Shown here one piece after another: positions 53,501 to 63,829 of a stretch of DNA of 64,000 nucleotides. The DNA comes from Undaria pinnatifida (taxonomy: Eukaryota; Sar; Phaeophyceae; Laminariales; Alariaceae): assembly GCA_012845835.1 (NCBI GenBank), contig JABAKD010000005.1:8605473-8669472 (forward strand). The letters are read 5' to 3'. The notes under the pieces are model-generated. The model was given only the letters and a program-made list of their open reading frames with translations, ran no database searches and was not told the origin of the DNA. The position numbers and the translations under genes are program-made. The first letter of the stretch is position 1. Each line of letters begins with the position of its first letter.

Positions 53501-56500
53501 GTCGGCGCCTACGTCCGAACTGACCGACATCGACCGAACCGAAGACTGCGTGTTCCCGAGGCCGCCCTGTGCGGGACCCGGTCCCCTTACCCCCGCCATG
53601 CTTAGTGATCCCAATCCTCCCCCCGCCGGGGGTGCGCCAAACTGCGGAGAAGCGCTGTCTTCCCTGTCCACCACGCTTAGCCTCTCAACGAGGCCGGTTA
53701 GGTCTTGCGAGTGGGGGGCGGGCGCGCTCGCACCATACGTAGCCGCGCTGTTACTCGCGCCCGGTCCCATGATAAGTAGACCCACCCCTTCCTCCCCCTT
53801 GCTAGAGCTGCTCTCGCTACTGCTGCCACCAGAAGACGACGACTCGCTGCTGTTGCTCCTGCTTCGACTGTTCCCCGACGAGTCAGATTCCGATTCCGAT
53901 TCCGAATTTGTTTCCGAATCAGATCCCGATTCGGTTCCGGATCCGGAAACCGAGGAGTTTTCGGAACTTGATTCGGAATTTTCCCCGGAGCGTGAGCCCG
54001 AATCGTACGGGTCCGAATCCGAGCCATCCTCGGAGCTCGATTCGGGACTGCTTCCAGAGTAGAAGCTGCCACTGCTGTTGCCGCCACCCATGCCAGAGGC
54101 GGGAGCCAAAGCTCGTGGCTCTTCCTTTGGAGGTTCTCGTACAGACGCGTCGAGTTGCACGTTACACCAACCTGGCATGGGGAGGTACCCATTGATAGGG
54201 TGCCCCACGACGGCGGAGAGAGTGCCGAGCACTAGATGCGACGCGCCCGACTGTTTCCCCCCGTCTGCTTCTCTCGCGTTGGGCGGTAGTCGCCGCTTGA
54301 GGAGCACCTATGTTGAGCCGTGTTGGGGGGGTAAAATATTTCAATATTTTCCACATTCGACGAGACGAAACAAGAACTAAGCAGGAAAATAGAACCTACG
54401 GATTGTTCAAAAAAGCGAACTATTGACGCATCATTGCATCGTACCGAAATCGGAGCCATAAACCATATCAACAATATGATACTTCGTACCTATTAATAGT
54501 GTCAGAGTGTAACTTCATGGTTGCATACTTGTACTGTAGCGTGGGCGTGTAATTAGTTTTCAACTTCGAGGGCGACGATAAAGGATGACCTTCAAACGGG
54601 TTTCAACACGTCAAAAAACAAGGCTTCAAGGTTAACCTCTCCGATGCTTCACAGGGGGAGCACATCGAGGACATATGGGCGATTACGTACGGCGTCGGTC
54701 GGACGAAGCAACCATGACTGTTAGCTGCTTGGAGTAGGGAGTATGTTCGCACTGCAAAGTAGAGAGCTGTACGACACGCAGGCAGCATGGCGATACTACA
54801 GTAGTACCGCTGTACGCTTTTCCTAGCCGCTTCACACCATCGCACTTGTCGTTTTTTGGTCGCTAGACTTGGGTCCCAACAGCGTAAGCCGGTGGGCAAA
54901 CCAGGCGTATTCGATGAATTTTCACCCAAAATCGGCACCTACCTCACCCAAAAGGTGGCAAAACGATAAGCAAATCGCCTTAAATCGTTTCACAAACAGT
55001 ACGGGCCTGGCACGTACGTACGCTGACTTCCGATTTCATTTTTATATTTTTTGGTGGATGTATGACTTGCTTCAGCTATGTGTACCACTTTTGGTTTGTT
55101 TTATTTTTCCCTGGGGTATTCTTCCACTCTACATGTCCATAGTGCCTGGAGCCTGTCCTGTGACCACGGACTTGATTATGCGAGTTAATGTGCGAGAACG
55201 ACAAAACAACTCTGTAACGCAAGCAGTAGACGGCTGCGTGGACGCACGCAACGACCTTAACTTTTGTGAGGGCCCTCACTAGCGGAGTACCACGAATACC
55301 TCAGCCAAAAAACGAGCTTTGAGATACAAGGAAGCGCAACCCGATATGATAACGGCCTATGGCATAAAACGAACATACCCTGAACTCTTGCTACGATAGA
55401 GGTGCACTACTTTTTTTCTGAGGTCCCTCAATTTGGGAGCTCACGACACTCTCCTAAAAACCGATATGGAGAAAAGTACAACTGCTACCGGATGAAAAAA
55501 TGCCATGGCCTGGGTATACAACGAGAATCATGCAAGAAATGTCATATTTCCAACGATTTTGGGTTAAGGAGCCACGTCATTCAGAAAACATTTCAGACGA
55601 AAAATACCTTTATCGTAGCAAGCGTCGTCGGTCGGACGCAGTAAAGCACAAAGGATATTCCAACAATACTGAGTAGTTTTAGAGTGAGAGGAGATTCGTC
55701 AGTCAGATGCATGTGGTCAAATATAGCTTCGTTCATTTTAGCACGCTTCCGTGCGCATTACTTGGGCAGATAATATATTCCACAATACCGCCGGCACCTA
55801 CACCTGCTCACCTGTCCAGACTTTGCGTTGAGTGCCAGCAAGGCCACCTCATCGACCCCCTCGTCGGCCGTGGCTAGACCTAACATCGCCGTCATGAACC
55901 TCGCCCTGTCGCGGAGGTCATGCGACAGGTCAAACCTGGCCATCTCCAAGACGAACGACGCCAAAGACTGCACCTTTGCATCGTCTGGACGACGCAGTGC
56001 CAGCTTTACCGCAAAGTTGAGCCCCTGCACACCCACGAACGGGTCGGAGACTCACGGTAAGAAACAGCTCGAGTCTAAATACCAAAACGTGTCGAACATG
56101 TGACTGAAAGGATGCCTAAGAAAGAGGAAAAACATCAGAAACGATTCAAGTCTAGATAAATGCCAAAAAATGTATAGAGCATGTGCCTGCAGGAGGGCTT
56201 AACTTCTACAGGACCGCAACTACTTCTTGGGGTAAGAACTACTTGGAATAAGTGTAGGATACTTACTCGAAGCGATAAAAAGGCTAAGGAGGCAGCCTTC
56301 AAGGGCGATACTACAGTAATCGGCGACGACCCACTATATCCCCAACAAAGCTACCCATAGCTATCCTTCCAAAACGCCGCACGGCATGCCTACGTTCGGA
56401 AATAGAAAGTCTAAACACCGTCAAATGTCGAGAACGTGACAGAAGGCAGGGATGCCTCAAAAGGAGGAACCCATCAACGACGGACACATGGGTGATGATC

Positions 56501-59500
56501 CACTGTATCCCCACCGAAACTACCCAGAACTGTCCTTCTATAATACCACATGGCAAGCGTACGTTACACTCCAGCAAACGCAACAAACCATTCTACTTGT
56601 ATGGCTCAAATGCGATACAATAAATCATGTTTTGAACCAGGTTTTCTGGTTCATTCTGACACTTTGTTTTTTTTACCGCACCTGCATCTTGACTTCCTCC
56701 TCCAGTTCGGGGAGTGCTTTCGCCAGAACCCGTAGCACATCCGTGGCAACGCCAGAAATATGCTGGTGATACTCACCAAGTGTCCAAATTATCGACGCCC
56801 TCGCGCCGGGCTGGGCGAGGCTAGCCGCAGCCACGCTCCCAGCTGCCCCCATCCCCCCGGCCTGATCGTGCTCGCCCTGCCTGGCTTTCTCTTCCCCGTT
56901 TTCGTTGTCGAGGAACGATCGCAGCAAGAGCACCGAGAGGCGTCGCACGACGGCCTCGGCGCCCTCAAAATCGGGGTTCTGCTGGAGCAACTGTCTTAGC
57001 ACGATCACCGCCTCCGCGACTACGATGCTCGTCTTGCTGCACGTAACCAGCGTCAGCAGTCCCTGAACGCAGAAAACGAAACGAAATAGGGGAGATACAG
57101 AAAATATGTGAGACCACCGCGGCCATCGTGTTGGCCCACGCACAATATAATCACGAGCGAAATGCGAGCTTCTAGTTTCGACCGCTCCAAAAAAATAGGG
57201 ACGGTTTTTGAAACAGTCGAAGCCTGCTTCCTTATAGGTTTTGTGTCCGCCGCCGACCGAGACTCATCTATTATAATTCCAGGTATATATTATACAGTAT
57301 ATAACTCTCCCAATTCTCAACCAATGCGCACACGTTGACGAGCATAATGTATCCTGATGTGCGACGTCCTATAGCAACAACTATATCAGGCCATCTTAAA
57401 AGGGTACCACTTACTTTATGGCGTCAGCGCACGCCAAAGGGAGCGGTTGGGGCGAAAACGACGAACCCTCCGAAAACAAATTGACACGAGAATCGTAACA
57501 ATACTTCCGACCCTTTCCTTCTCTGAGGCACCGAGGGGTTAATTCTTAACTTGTTTATCTTTTGAGCTGAAGTGTTTCTCACCTGCAGGCACTGATCCGC
57601 AGCCTCCGGCCGAGCGTCCGCTATACGGCCCACCGCTCGCACCGCAGCGCAGACAAAGCTTTTGTCCCTGTGCAGCACGTAGGTTTGCAGCTCCCCGAGG
57701 ATGGTGGCGCAGTTTTCTTTCGTCGCTAGGGCCGTAAGGACGTCCAGCTTAATGGTGCACGTGAACAGAGGGTCCGACGCCTTCACGAAAAACTCTTGAA
57801 GGAAAGGGCGGAAGATTGGCGGGTTGTGTGCCACCATAGTCCTGCATTGACGCGAGATGGGAATGGAAAAAAAAAGGAGAAACGAATGTGCCGGTTCAAG
57901 TTTTTCGGTGCCCAAAATTGTCCATATTTAGATACGACTACCGGTATCACAAACGGAGGCCTTGGTGGTACATTTAATGCGGGCGATCAGCGGGGGCGGG
58001 GGCGGGAAATAAACCTGCAGTAGGTTAACTTGGCGTCGGCCGCTATCGTCATATTTCTTAACTAAAAAACAACAAAGATGAAGATGCGTGACGACAACAT
58101 TAAGACTGCGCGATGGGTGGGTGAGTCAGGTGTTGATAAATCAGGTGCCGTGGCATTCAGCCCAACCAATACAAAGGATCAGGATGTGTAAACCGTACCG
58201 CGCCGCTGGCTCGCACGACCCGACCTGTGCGACACACGCCGAGGTATCTTGCTTTATCGGGTATTTCCGAACGAACGCAAACAACAATGATTTCGTGACA
58301 TTAGCAAATTCGCGAAATGATACGTTAAAACAAATCACGTGTTCTTGTCACGGATCTTGCACAGGTTTTATTGAATGTTTTAATAAAAATCGATATCACA
58401 ATTCGTGACCTTTTTTTGCTCGTTGGAAACGACCCTTAGGCAACATGCCAGGTGTACTCGAGAACGACTTCTTTCATCGTACTCAACCAGGTGCGTTTCA
58501 GCGACCATGTTTGGCAAACGGATTGTAGCATGCATACCTGATGGCATCCAGGACAACAAACTGGATCTCCCTGCGGTTGCGGAGGATGCGCACCATGGCC
58601 TTGGCTATCTGGTTCATGGTGCTGTTGGTTCTCGATCCGCAGTAGTAGTGCGTCGTGCACACCGCCAGCACCACCCCGCTGTTGCGCGACTTGAGCAAAG
58701 GCAGCGAACACCTACAGAAAAGAGAGTTCAAACATGGGACAAAATCCTTATCTAGACCATCTAGACCCTACGTATATTAGCCAAGAGAGCCGTATCATAC
58801 AAATCCTGTTGCGCGACTGGAGCAAGCAAAGACAGCGAACACCTGCATGAAAGAGTTCACAGATGGGGCAGATTACACTCCCCTTCGATTGTATACATCG
58901 TTCGGGACAGATACATCCCTAATTACGAGCGAACGCAACTTTCTAATTACACCACGCCTACAAAGAGGGACCCCTATGGCTGAAACCTGGTTACGTGTAG
59001 GTTTCGTGCGCGCCGCCGATCGAGACTCATGTAACGACTCTCCACATTCTCAACCAAAGGACACACAACGTAACGACAGTTACAAACATCCTGCCGCGCG
59101 AGTTTCTAGCAACAGCTATAGTATGTTTTAGTGTGCGCTCTGCAAGGCCTAGATTATGTTCGCCGGGGGGGCATGGCTAGGCGCCACACGAAAGACGGAT
59201 GAGACCTGTACGATACGGCTCTTGCACAAAATTTCTCAGCGGCAAAACTAGGATCTGGATGATCTTGATCGTGATCTGTCCTTATGTATGAAACGGCGGA
59301 AGCGGGTCAACAGGCGCGTGCCCACTCTTCGCCGCGAGCTGTTTGGCTACTCTTTGATCCAGCACCATACAAGACCACGAACCAAAGGTAGAACGATCAA
59401 AAGAACGACGATAGCGATGATATCGAGCGTCTTGGACGAGCGTGCAGCAGTAGGACTATCGCCACGTTGCGCGCGTACCGTATTTTTACTCCCGTCGCAC

Positions 59501-62500
59501 TTCGGACGCATTCCCTACCCCAGCAGCCCGAGCAGGGGCTGATTCATTCGACCGATGCCGTAATCAACATAACACCATTTCGACACTTTTCCCCCCTGAA
59601 GTCTCGTAGGGGATAAAGGGGGCATCTCAGTCAAGCGTACGCGGGTAATGACCGCTAAACAAGCAAATCGAGCAAGCGCCCAAAAACGCGGAAAGTGTCC
59701 GCTGAAAACAAATTAGGTACTTCCTGCACACAACCCTTGCTACTGCACTGCACAGAAACAGATGTCTAACTCAAATTCCAAGTCATTTGGTCCCGTAACG
59801 GGTGTGTAGTCTAAAGGGGTTAACAAGTCCCGATGAGACTTCCAAATATTTCTGCATGTGCAATCATACCAGTAGTAACAGCGATCAAACGCAAAGTACT
59901 TGAGAGGGGCTGATAGGCAGACCAAACAGATAAGCAGGCCAACACTCTCTCAACGCGCCCCTACCATATCAGCATACCTCAGCAGCAAGCGGTGGTCAGG
60001 GTCTAAGTCCGCGCCAAGGTCAGCGTCGCTTGTGGTGAACACGGACCCAACCTGTCGCCAGAAACGCGAAGTCACGAGCAAGGCACATGCGCCCAAACAC
60101 CAAGTCATAAGCAACGCAAAGCAGTCGAAACGAAGTAATACGCAAGGAACAAACATCCGTCAGAGTCGATTAGCCTGACACTATTGAAAAACTGCTCCTA
60201 CTCCTATTTCAAGTAGTATGTCCAAGGGGCACAGTTAAGTACGGGTTAATCAGCATCGTATACACCGAAAAGGCTCCGAGAAAGAACAACGCTCCGAGAG
60301 CAGATCCACCCCCCCGGCACGTGGTCCCGACGTCCCATACAAAGCATTGCGACACAGCGTCTCACACCTCGGACAAATTAGATCTGTATGTCATTATGTA
60401 GACCTGTTTGCATAGAGACGTTTGATGTATATGATCTACGGGATCTAAATCATGCTGAACAGGTGGAATCTGCACGATTTAGCTCTTGTACACACGTTTA
60501 CCTTTTGTATGATTTGCATGATCTGTCACAAGTTTACCGGAAGGGATCTGAACGGTTTTAATTCACATTTGCAACATATCCATAGCACACGAAAATGAAG
60601 TACGTGATCTACCATGATCTAGATGATCTAGATCATCATCTGTCCGAGGTGTACAGTGTTCCACAAAACGAGGTCAGCGGAGGCGAGGCGCGCCGGGTCG
60701 GGAAAAACAGATGTGGGACCATTCTTTCTCACTTCTGGTGTGTCGTTAGACTGGTGGTGTTCTTCGACCTCTTCCTCCGTGCTCTCGTCCTCCTCGCTGG
60801 AGTAGAACGCCCGTTTTACAACCCGTCGCTTCACCTGCGGTTCCACATGCGATGACGCATGTAGCGTATTGTTAGGAAAAATGACAGGCAATGCATACGA
60901 TACACGGCATGACGCTTGCACACGTCATCAAACACGACAGGCAAGGTCCACACGCAGAAAACGCATGCAAATATCAGGAAAATCAACAGGTCAGGTCCTA
61001 TAATAGTGCAAAGCGGACGAAAATCACCCACTACGCCTTGAAACGTGTCCACACGCCATGGCAAATCCGAAGCGCTAGGAAAAGCGGCACGAGGTCCATA
61101 TTAATAGCACAGAAGTCGAAACCAATCACCCGCACGGCCTTAAAACTTAAAAATGCAGCCATCTTCTGAGGGCGAAAATACTTGGGGGAATACACTAGTC
61201 TAAACTTGGATCCGTTCTGCAGCGGTAAAAGGGTTGACATACACTACTGTAGTCTTGCATCAACATATTCTCTAATCGAATCGTATACCCTACACCTGGT
61301 AGATTATAATGCCGAACAGTATACTCACACACCACGAACATGACAACAGCCAGAACAGCAACATTTGACATTTGGGTAAACAAGGGGTGGCCGCATGGTC
61401 GTCTGCAAGCGTGCCTGTCCGGCCACCAGTTCGCGAAACAGAAGTGTCCGACATGTCCAAATACGAGCTCTTTCAGCATTCATTGTCCAACGAAAATCGA
61501 GCAGTAAAACAAAAACTAAAAGCAGGGGTTTCTACAGAGACTTAAGGCTTCTTCTACCAGGGCGACAGGGTACACCTGTCTAAACAGACAAAAATCTGTC
61601 CAGACAGACGGAAACGTCTCGACAGATAGCCTTGACAGACAGCTTGACGCTTGACCGTTTCCGGATATTTTTGCTTTCTGGTGAACACAGAGCCGGTCGT
61701 TACACTTTTCTCAATTTAAGAGTGTCGGGTGCGGATACCATATGGAGGCTGGGACGGTAGAGTTGCCGATATGGCGGGTGAAGCGTGGGCGAGGTGGTAT
61801 ATACGGTTTCCGTAGTACCGCAGAAAACTTCGAACAAATCTGTAACGCCTCTTGAGTACCGCAAAAGCCTCCAGGAACCTGCTACAGCACCTTCTGACCT
61901 TCTTCGACGGCTGGCTTGGATCTTTAGCCGATGTGCTACCATCGACCTCTTCGTTCGTCGATCCTCGCTGGGGGTTGGTGAAGTGGGTTCTGACGTACCG
62001 CTGTAGAGCCGCCAAGATGGCCATCTGCCCCCACTCATCCACGTCAGCCAGCAGGTGGCACAGCTTCCGGTACACCGGGTGCAGCAACTCGAACTTATTC
62101 GGGCACACCTGTATATCCACAAAACATCATGCACCGGCGGCGATCTCACTAATTTTACTATAGTGTAACCGCCGAAATTGAACCCTTTTTGATAATGCCC
62201 GACGTACCGCGACTCTTATCTTTGTCCTCAAAAACGTGGGTACAGCCTTAATCCTTGCAATTTGACCCCTTGAATAGTTCAAAACATACGTCTACTCTGT
62301 ATCCACGTGTTGTGTCCAAACGTGGGCGCAGCCCTAAGCATTGCAACTGAGCCCGGTTGATACTGCACAACGTACCCCGACTCACCTGTTTTGTACTCAA
62401 AACGTGGGGCTCTTTAACTTATGGAGAATCGTACCACACTTTAGTGATGAAACTACTTGGAATAAGTGTGAGATAATTCTTGCAATGGTAGAAAACCTAT

Positions 62501-63692
62501 CTATCTCACACAAAGTCCAAGCACTTTTCCCCCCATTACGTCGAATACACGTGACACAGTCACACCCGACGAGGACACCTGGCGAAAATGGGCCCGTACG
62601 TGCCATTTACACTCACGTTTAATTGCACTACGTAACGGTTCAGTGGGCCCGCCCCTTTTTCAGCGACCAGCTTCGCTGGGCATTGGCTTAGCGAAAACCT
62701 TACGGTCACCGTTTTGCACGAACATTGTACTTTTTCTTTTCTTTTTTCCCCATCGCATCTACATTTACTTTTGCACGTTCTCCTCACCTCCCTCCTATCC
62801 ACAGAACTACTCTATGCACATTATCTCCAGCTCCCTCCCTTTTCGCAACTCAGAGCCAGGGCCACACTACTGCTATATGCAGAAAAGCCACCATGTGCCT
62901 ACGAGTATTGAAACGCACCTCAGTAAACGCCGCGACCGCACTTCCAAGCACCATGGTGTTGCCGTCCTTCAGCAGTTTCTCCATCACCTGGGCCGTTCAG
63001 TGCCATACAGTTGGTATCATAGAGTTAGTACTCTACGGGTCAAGGAGATAGTAAACCCTTCAGGAACTGCAGACGGAAAAAAATCTATGAAAAATGACGA
63101 TTGCAGCATCGGTCAGGGCTTGGCTTGTGGAAGACAAACGTACAGTAGTGTCCTACGTACGATGCACGGGGTTGTACGAAAACGGGTGCAGCCTGATCTT
63201 ACCATTCATCGTACTATTGCGCATTCACGCTATTCGTAGACGGCTGATACGACCAAACTTATATTTTGTTTGGTCAACACATCTCGGTCTCAGAAGGGGC
63301 AAGAGTGGTATCAAAAGACAGCTTCGCTATTATACAGACGTATAGCATGCTCCACTCGACCTGCATTCCTGGTTTTTCCAAGCCTTGGTATAGATATATA
63401 CGAGACAACGAACGCCTTTATCGACCCTCGGTACCGCATGCGCCATTATCAACCCTCGTGACGAATCATTCTGGAAAATATCATACCAGGCATGAATATG
63501 GAAAACGGACATCCGCATGAGGCATGAGGATTAAACGCTTGAAACTCTCTTGCGTTACGCGTGAAACACACAACTCACTTGCCACAGCTGGGGGCCCTGG
63601 TCTGGGTCCAGCACGAATATCTTGGGGATGGCGTTAGCTGCACATTTGCGGACGTACGGAGAACTGTCGGACGCGCAATCGCGAACGGCCAG
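50252..63692 (-). CDS. AP-3 adaptor complex large beta subunit (12 exons, N-terminus outside window)
   Basis: The exons, in transcription order, are 63579-63692, 62919-62987, 61899-62108, 60733-60834, 59978-60051, 58538-58711, 57583-57841, 56682-57062, 55812-56024, 53201-54307, 51799-51954 and 50252-50524. All 11 junctions are GT..AG with matching phases, giving about 1,043 residues to a natural TAA. AP-3 beta forms the core of the cytosolic heterotetramer that sorts cargo from endosomes or Golgi to lysosome-related organelles or vacuoles. The first nine exons encode the HEAT-like adaptin trunk (SSPYVRKCAANAIPK, DVDEWGQ, LDPDHRLLLR, SRNSGVVLAV, FVCAAVRAVGRIAD). Then come a Ser/Glu/Asp-rich hinge and the C-terminal appendage. 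The hinge and YSSEEDESTEEE insert are family hallmarks that separate AP-3 from AP-1/2 beta. The first ~180 residues should lie right of the window. Confidence 0.95.
51525..51735 (+). repeat. Repeat T copy 1 with GTCACGA.TCGTGAC palindromes
   Basis: Odd palindromes GTCACGAATCGTGAC (51575) and GTCACGACTCGTGAC (about 51690), plus imperfect TGTCACGATTCATGACA (51630), lie within 130 bp. The copy at 58260-58437 shares ATTCGTGACCTTTTTTTGC and CGTTGGAAACGACCC. Confidence 0.65.
51799..51954 (-). CDS. AP3B exon: appendage strand segment
   Basis: This 156-bp exon has 52 codons, phase 0 at both ends, acceptor GCATCTCCCAG and donor GTCAGC. It reads VRFELKTDKGSFMVSLEP, PPEELLFPEPLSRAEF and ends GQLDLESVHCQ. 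It follows GIDFGGKSKE in the previous exon, as in other AP-3 beta chains. Confidence 0.9.
52370..52625 (+). repeat. Interspersed repeat J, copy 2
   Basis: This is the partner of 14150-14600, sharing TTACCGTACAACACGC, GCGCCGAGCGACGCCCCTAT and AAAATCGTCT. It lies in an AP3B intron. Confidence 0.5.
52728..52840 (+). repeat. Hairpin repeat A, copy 8
   Basis: It reads AACAACGTCCGCTGTAAGC, GGGTCGATCCTAAT, CTTGCAAGCTGCGTACTACA, CCGGTCGCCCGTTTTTAGTA and TCAAAACCTAATG. The hairpin arm is degraded here but the 3' part is the best match to copy 6. Confidence 0.8.
53201..54307 (-). CDS. AP3B large exon: acidic/serine hinge and start of appendage
   Basis: This is the longest exon, 1107 bp or 369 codons, phase 0 at both ends, acceptor GGCTCAACATAG, donor GTGAGC. 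It opens VLLKRRLPPNAREADGG, then LVLGTLSAVVGHPINGYL (the conserved end of the trunk), about 100 residues of Ser/Glu/Asp/Gly hinge (SESESESDSSGNSRS-like), then a Gly/Pro linker and appendage strands LTLRL...RIRVVAPRDG.PMEAFP and NLGIDFGGKSKE. The hinge is phosphorylated in animal AP-3. Opposite-strand frames here are shadows. Confidence 0.93.
54640..55210 (+). repeat. Repeat E copy 4 and repeat G copy 3
   Basis: E (54640-54885) reads GAAGCAACCATGACTG, GAGCTGTACGACACG, CGCTTTTCCTAGCCGCTTC and GACTTGGGTCCCAA. G (55068-55210) reads GGGGTATTCTTCCACTC, GCCTGTCCTGTGACCACGGA and CTTGATTATGCGAGTTAATG. The repeats occur in the same order as at 35 kb but reversed (G then E there). Confidence 0.7.
55812..56024 (-). 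CDS. AP3B exon: trunk HEAT repeats
   Basis: This 213-bp exon has 71 codons, phase 0. It reads GLNFAVKLALRRPDDAKV, LASFVLEMARFDLSHDLR and DRARFMTAMLGL and ends LNAKSGQ. The AKL...VLNLARYDLSYDLRDR pattern is universal in adaptin beta trunks. It joins KMQ of the preceding exon. Confidence 0.93.
56065..56550 (+). repeat. Degenerate tandem repeats within an AP3B intron
   Basis: The phrase GTCTAAATACC.AAA.TGTCGA, ..TGTGACTGAAAGGATGCC recurs at 56070, 56150 and 56410, and GACCCACTATATCCCCA with CTACCCA at 56328 and 56495. Confidence 0.6.
56682..57062 (-). CDS. AP3B exon: trunk with beta-adaptin signature
   Basis: This 381-bp exon has 127 codons, phase 0 at both ends, acceptor TTTCTGCGTTCAG, donor GTGCGG. 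It reads LTLVTCSKTSIVVAEAVI, LRQLLQQNPDFEGAEAVV, then an Ala/Gly/Glu insert (residues 52-88), and ARASIIWTLGEYHQHISG. The AR(A/S)...W.(L/I)GEY motif is the adaptin hallmark. The low-complexity insert is not usual in animal homologues. Confidence 0.95.
57135..57395 (+). repeat. Interspersed repeat S, copy 1
   Basis: This shares TCACGAGCGAAATGCGAGC, GTTTTGTGTCCGCCGCCGA, CCGAGACTCAT and CCAATTCTCAACCAA with 58910-59130. It lies in an AP3B intron. Confidence 0.65.
57583..57841 (-). CDS. AP3B exon: trunk HEAT repeats
   Basis: This 259-bp exon enters with one base and leaves in phase 0, donor GTGAGA. It reads TMVAHNPPIFRPFLQEFF, DPLFTCTIKLDVLTALAT, YVLHRDKSFVCAAVRAVG and ends DQCLQ. The D....IK..KL..L..L phrase followed by F...A..AIGR.A is typical of beta adaptins. 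Confidence 0.95.
58260..58437 (+). repeat. Repeat T, copy 2
   Basis: This is the partner of 51525-51735: TTTCGTGACATTAGCA, AATTCGCGAAATGATACG, TTGTCACGGATC and AATTCGTGACCTTTTTTTGC. It ends CGTTGGAAACGACCCTTA. The palindromes are less perfect in this copy. Confidence 0.55.
58538..58711 (-). CDS. AP3B exon: SRNSGVV trunk motif
   Basis: This 174-bp exon enters with one base completing an Arg codon and leaves in phase 2, acceptor CTCTCTTTTCTGTAG, donor GTATGC. It reads CSLPLLKSRNSGVVLAV, CTTHYYCGSRTNSTMNQI and AKAMVRILRNRREIQFVV. PLL.SRN..VV.AV and R.....(E)IQ(Y/F)VVL are signature elements of AP-3 beta. Its 5' edge is duplicated at 58807-58860. Confidence 0.95.
58807..58860 (-). repeat. Duplicated acceptor edge of an AP3B exon
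   Basis: About 50 bases match 58677-58730: GTTGCGCGACTGGAGCAAGC, AAGACAGCGAACACCTGCAT and GAAAGAGTTCA. The copy covers the first ~35 exon bases, the AG and the pyrimidine tract, and lies about 130 bp upstream of the true exon in transcription direction. Confidence 0.75.
58910..59130 (+). repeat. Interspersed repeat S, copy 2
   Basis: This is the partner of 57135-57395: TTACGAGCGAACGCAAC, TTTCGTGCGCGCCGCCGATC, GAGACTCATGTAACGACTC and CATTCTCAACCAAAGG, then ACAGCTATAGTATG. Confidence 0.65.
59978..60051 (-). CDS. AP3B exon: LDPDHRLLLR motif
   Basis: This 74-bp exon starts in phase 0 and ends in phase 2, acceptor TTCTGGCGACAG, donor GTATGC. It reads VGSVFTTSDADLGADLDP and DHRLLLR. The DPDHR(L)LL(R) motif before a PLL.SRN block is diagnostic for AP-3 beta. 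Confidence 0.93.
60380..60665 (+). repeat. AGATC-rich repeat U, copies with GATGATCTAGATCATC palindrome
   Basis: GATCT occurs about ten times. A perfect 16-bp palindrome GATGATCTAGATCATC lies at about 60624, preceded by CTACCATGATCTA and followed by ATCTGTCCGAGG, which is the inverse of the start of the copy at 50030. A shorter piece (CTGGATGATCTTGATCGTG) is at 59250. Confidence 0.65.
60733..60834 (-). CDS. AP3B exon: basic/acidic AP-3-specific insert
   Basis: This 102-bp exon has 34 codons, phase 0, acceptor GTGGAACCGCAG, donor GTGAGA. It reads VKRRVVKRAFYSSEEDES and TEEEVEEHHQSNDTPE. In AP-3 beta chains a (K)AFYSDEE-type acidic insert sits in the trunk just before LDPDHR, as here. It is disordered and likely a modification site. 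Confidence 0.92.
61560..61660 (+). repeat. GACAG/CTGTC inverted-repeat cluster
   Basis: About nine CTGTC or GACAG units in 90 bp, arranged in both directions (CTGTCTAAACAGAC, TCTGTCCAGACAGACGG, CTCGACAGATAG, TTGACAGACAG), able to form several small hairpins within an AP3B intron. Confidence 0.65.
61899..62108 (-). CDS. AP3B exon: DVDEWGQ trunk segment
   Basis: This 210-bp exon has 70 codons, phase 0, acceptor GTGGATATACAG, donor GTCAGA. It reads VCPNKFELLHPVYRKLCH, LLADVDEWGQMAILAALQ and RYVRTHFTNPQ, then a polar Ser/Lys tail. YRKLC.LL.DV(D/E)EWGQ...... L.RYARTQF is a near-invariant AP-3 beta stretch. Confidence 0.95.
62919..62987 (-). CDS. AP3B exon: trunk, short
   Basis: This 69-bp exon has 23 codons, phase 0, acceptor CTGAACGGCCCAG, donor GTGCGT. 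It reads VMEKLLKDGNTMVLGSAV and AAFTE. It corresponds to the EKLL.D....V.GS...AF.E segment of AP-3 beta. Confidence 0.93.
63579..63692 (-). CDS. AP3B exon: first one in the window
   Basis: This 114-bp exon has 38 codons, phase 0, acceptor GAACACGTGCAG, donor GTGAGT. It reads LAVRDCASDSSPYVRKCA, ANAIPKIFVLDPDQGPQL and WQ. (C)A.D.SPYVRK.AA.AI.K is the canonical early adaptin trunk motif, around residue 160 to 200 in homologues, so 5' exons continue to the right of 64000. Confidence 0.95.
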
Positions 63693-63829
63693 CTGCACGT
63701 GTTCGGGAGGGAGCGGAGGGTCGGGCGCATGCTATTGTATAGATATCGCTTCGACTTGCTAATACTTTTTTATTGTTCGGATTTCTCGTTGCATGGATAC
63801 CTGGTGCTGCTTTGATTTAATAAGTATTA

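Noticed and set aside
53550-54062. 170-codon plus frame rich in Ser, Asp, Glu and Pro
   Set aside because: It is the antisense shadow of the AP3B hinge exon, which has clear family motifs on the minus strand.
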